Shown: positions 51,975 to 52,891 of the stretch, piece by piece | How the letters are laid out: each line of letters opens with the position of its first letter | Position numbering within the stretch: the stretch's first letter is position 1 | Assembly (NCBI RefSeq): GCF_011050055.1 | Contig: NZ_DRGM01000178.1 | Location: forward strand, 1-52,891 | Source of the DNA: Pseudoalteromonas prydzensis | GTDB taxonomy: Bacteria > Pseudomonadota > Gammaproteobacteria > Enterobacterales > Alteromonadaceae | DNA length: 52,891 nt | Direction: 5' to 3' | Notes under the pieces: generated by a model | The model's database searches: none | The model's input: the letters and a program-made list of their open reading frames with translations, nothing else | What the model was told of the DNA's origin: nothing | Position numbers and translations under genes: made by a program

Positions 51975-52891
51975 TTACGGTGTTGTTAAAAGTGTTGCGA
52001 ACGCAAAACTTTGCGCCGGATAAAAAATGATATCAGCCACTAAGTAGTCGACTTGTTGTGGCGTCATTTTTAACCGTTTCAGTAAATTAACTTTCGCTTG
52101 TTGCACTGTCCAAGCATGGTAATGAATGCCAAGATCGGTTTCCATCATCGTAAGCCAAAATGTTCGCTCTTCATCACTGAGTCCTGCAGCTACTTGCTGA
52201 GCAGAGCTGCTAAGGTTTTGGTAGTTTTGCGCCCAATCAAAACCGTGGGGTTGATTTTTAGACTGTGCAAAACGCTGCTCAAGCACTGAGTGTTGATGAT
52301 CAATCGCTAAATTAAGCGAATATACTTCCTGTTGGCTACCTTGCAATTGAGATTGCACTGCAACCAGCCAGTTGATGGGGGCTTTCGTAGTCCCTGAGAA
52401 GTAGTTTAGTTTACTTTGGTACCAAGGCCCACCATTCGATAAACCATGCAAACCAGCACTACCTCGTGGCGTATAGGACGCTAAAAAAACGTTAAAATCG
52501 GTCAACGTTTGCTTAATAATAGCTGGGAGATCATCACCAGCAAGACTTTTTGCTACTTGCGTTCGCAATGCCGTAAGCTCGATAGAATTGAGTCTCAGTT
52601 TACTTTCTTGCGCTGACACTAATTGTTGCTGTGTAAAACGGATCCAACCAGCGATGCCTGCTGAAATATCCTGTTGCTGATTATATTCAAGCATATTTTC
52701 AAGCACTGGAATATAAACCGGCCAGCTGAAGTAACGCTGCGGAAAACGTTCTGCAATAATGAGGTAATCTAATAAATGTTTATCAACAGGTGCTAATTCA
52801 AGAGATTGCATCGCTTGATAGATTGTGTGGCGCTCTTTTAAATACGCATCACTAAATGGCCACTGCGACTCAGATACACTAGCGCTTGTAC
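51975..52891 (-). CDS. DUF885-like protein, C-terminal part, cut by window edge
   Basis: The frame stays open beyond the first visible ATG (52811) up to the right edge of the window, so the start lies outside. About 305 codons are visible. The C-terminal end HYHAWTVQQAKVNLLKRLKMTPQQVDYLVADIIFYPAQSFAFATL resembles the end of DUF885 family proteins (helical, metallopeptidase-related). The visible part is mostly helical, with NGGPWYQSKLNYFSGTTKAP as the most distinctive segment. I cannot see an HExxH motif here; it would lie upstream if present. Family assignment is tentative. Confidence 0.5.
   Translation of the reverse strand, partial: TSASVSESQWPFSDAYLKERHTIYQAMQSLELAPVDKHLLDYLIIAERFPQRYFSWPVYIPVLENMLEYNQQQDISAGIAGWIRFTQQQLVSAQESKLRLNSIELTALRTQVAKSLAGDDLPAIIKQTLTDFNVFLASYTPRGSAGLHGLSNGGPWYQSKLNYFSGTTKAPINWLVAVQSQLQGSQQEVYSLNLAIDHQHSVLEQRFAQSKNQPHGFDWAQNYQNLSSSAQQVAAGLSDEERTFWLTMMETDLGIHYHAWTVQQAKVNLLKRLKMTPQQVDYLVADIIFYPAQSFAFATLLTTP

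Overview
The window looks like a chromosomal segment of a marine gammaproteobacterium of the Alteromonadales, most probably Pseudoalteromonas or a close relative. This is an inference from moderately low GC content, from gene families typical of Vibrio, Shewanella and Pseudoalteromonas (TIGR03503, DUF3549, DUF3301, DUF2989, DUF2066), and from many conserved gammaproteobacterial gene orders. I see no insertion sequence, prophage, integron or CRISPR array. Most of the segment is core genome, with good intrinsic terminators between units.

Layout. 1-160: 5' part of tRNA-Asp with a near-consensus promoter. 160-7080: TIGR03503 protein, dnaQ and rnhA (divergent), a persulfide-dioxygenase-like metallohydrolase behind a perfect palindromic operator, a yafS-like methyltransferase, gloB and mltD. 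7095-14490: the yqcC-truC-yqcA operon, DUF3549 and DUF3301 genes, a CsrB-type regulatory RNA with a GacA/UvrY box, an acetyltransferase, small conserved proteins, syd and queF. In E. coli csrB also lies between yqcC and syd, so gene order supports the RNA call. 14495-24318: periplasmic cyclophilin, a solute-binding protein, tamA-tamB, rraB, radD and an H-NS family protein. 24562-34266: a secreted protein of unknown function, a DUF1439 lipoprotein, yeaC with a DUF349 protein, a zinc-ribbon membrane protein, an AGCS symporter, an M14 carboxypeptidase and an N-terminally extended GAPDH. 34443-40912: DUF2989 lipoprotein, pheS-pheT-ihfA, and a DUF2066 gene coupled to hda. 41193-47946: LysE-family exporter, an MFS-acyltransferase fusion, and apt-dnaX-ybaB-recR. 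48006-50369: a 40-residue membrane protein and an hvfABC/bufferin-type RiPP cluster. 50587-end: dusC, a DksA-like protein and a partial gene running off the right edge.

The most interesting items are: (1) the RiPP cluster, whose precursor carries twelve EGKCG motifs in six tandem units and has a terminator-like hairpin between precursor and maturase genes; (2) the CsrB-like RNA on the minus strand at about 10143-10544, with about 20 GGA motifs, many in hairpin loops, its own terminator, promoter and upstream GacA-type box; (3) an in-frame A AAA AAG slippery heptamer in dnaX with a -1 frame stop nine codons later, predicting a gamma-like short product; (4) the 12-bp perfect inverted repeat in front of the persulfide-dioxygenase-like gene, with no regulator gene nearby; (5) an unlisted 40-residue membrane protein next to the RiPP cluster. 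These calls come from reading the sequence and recalled family knowledge; no searches were run.
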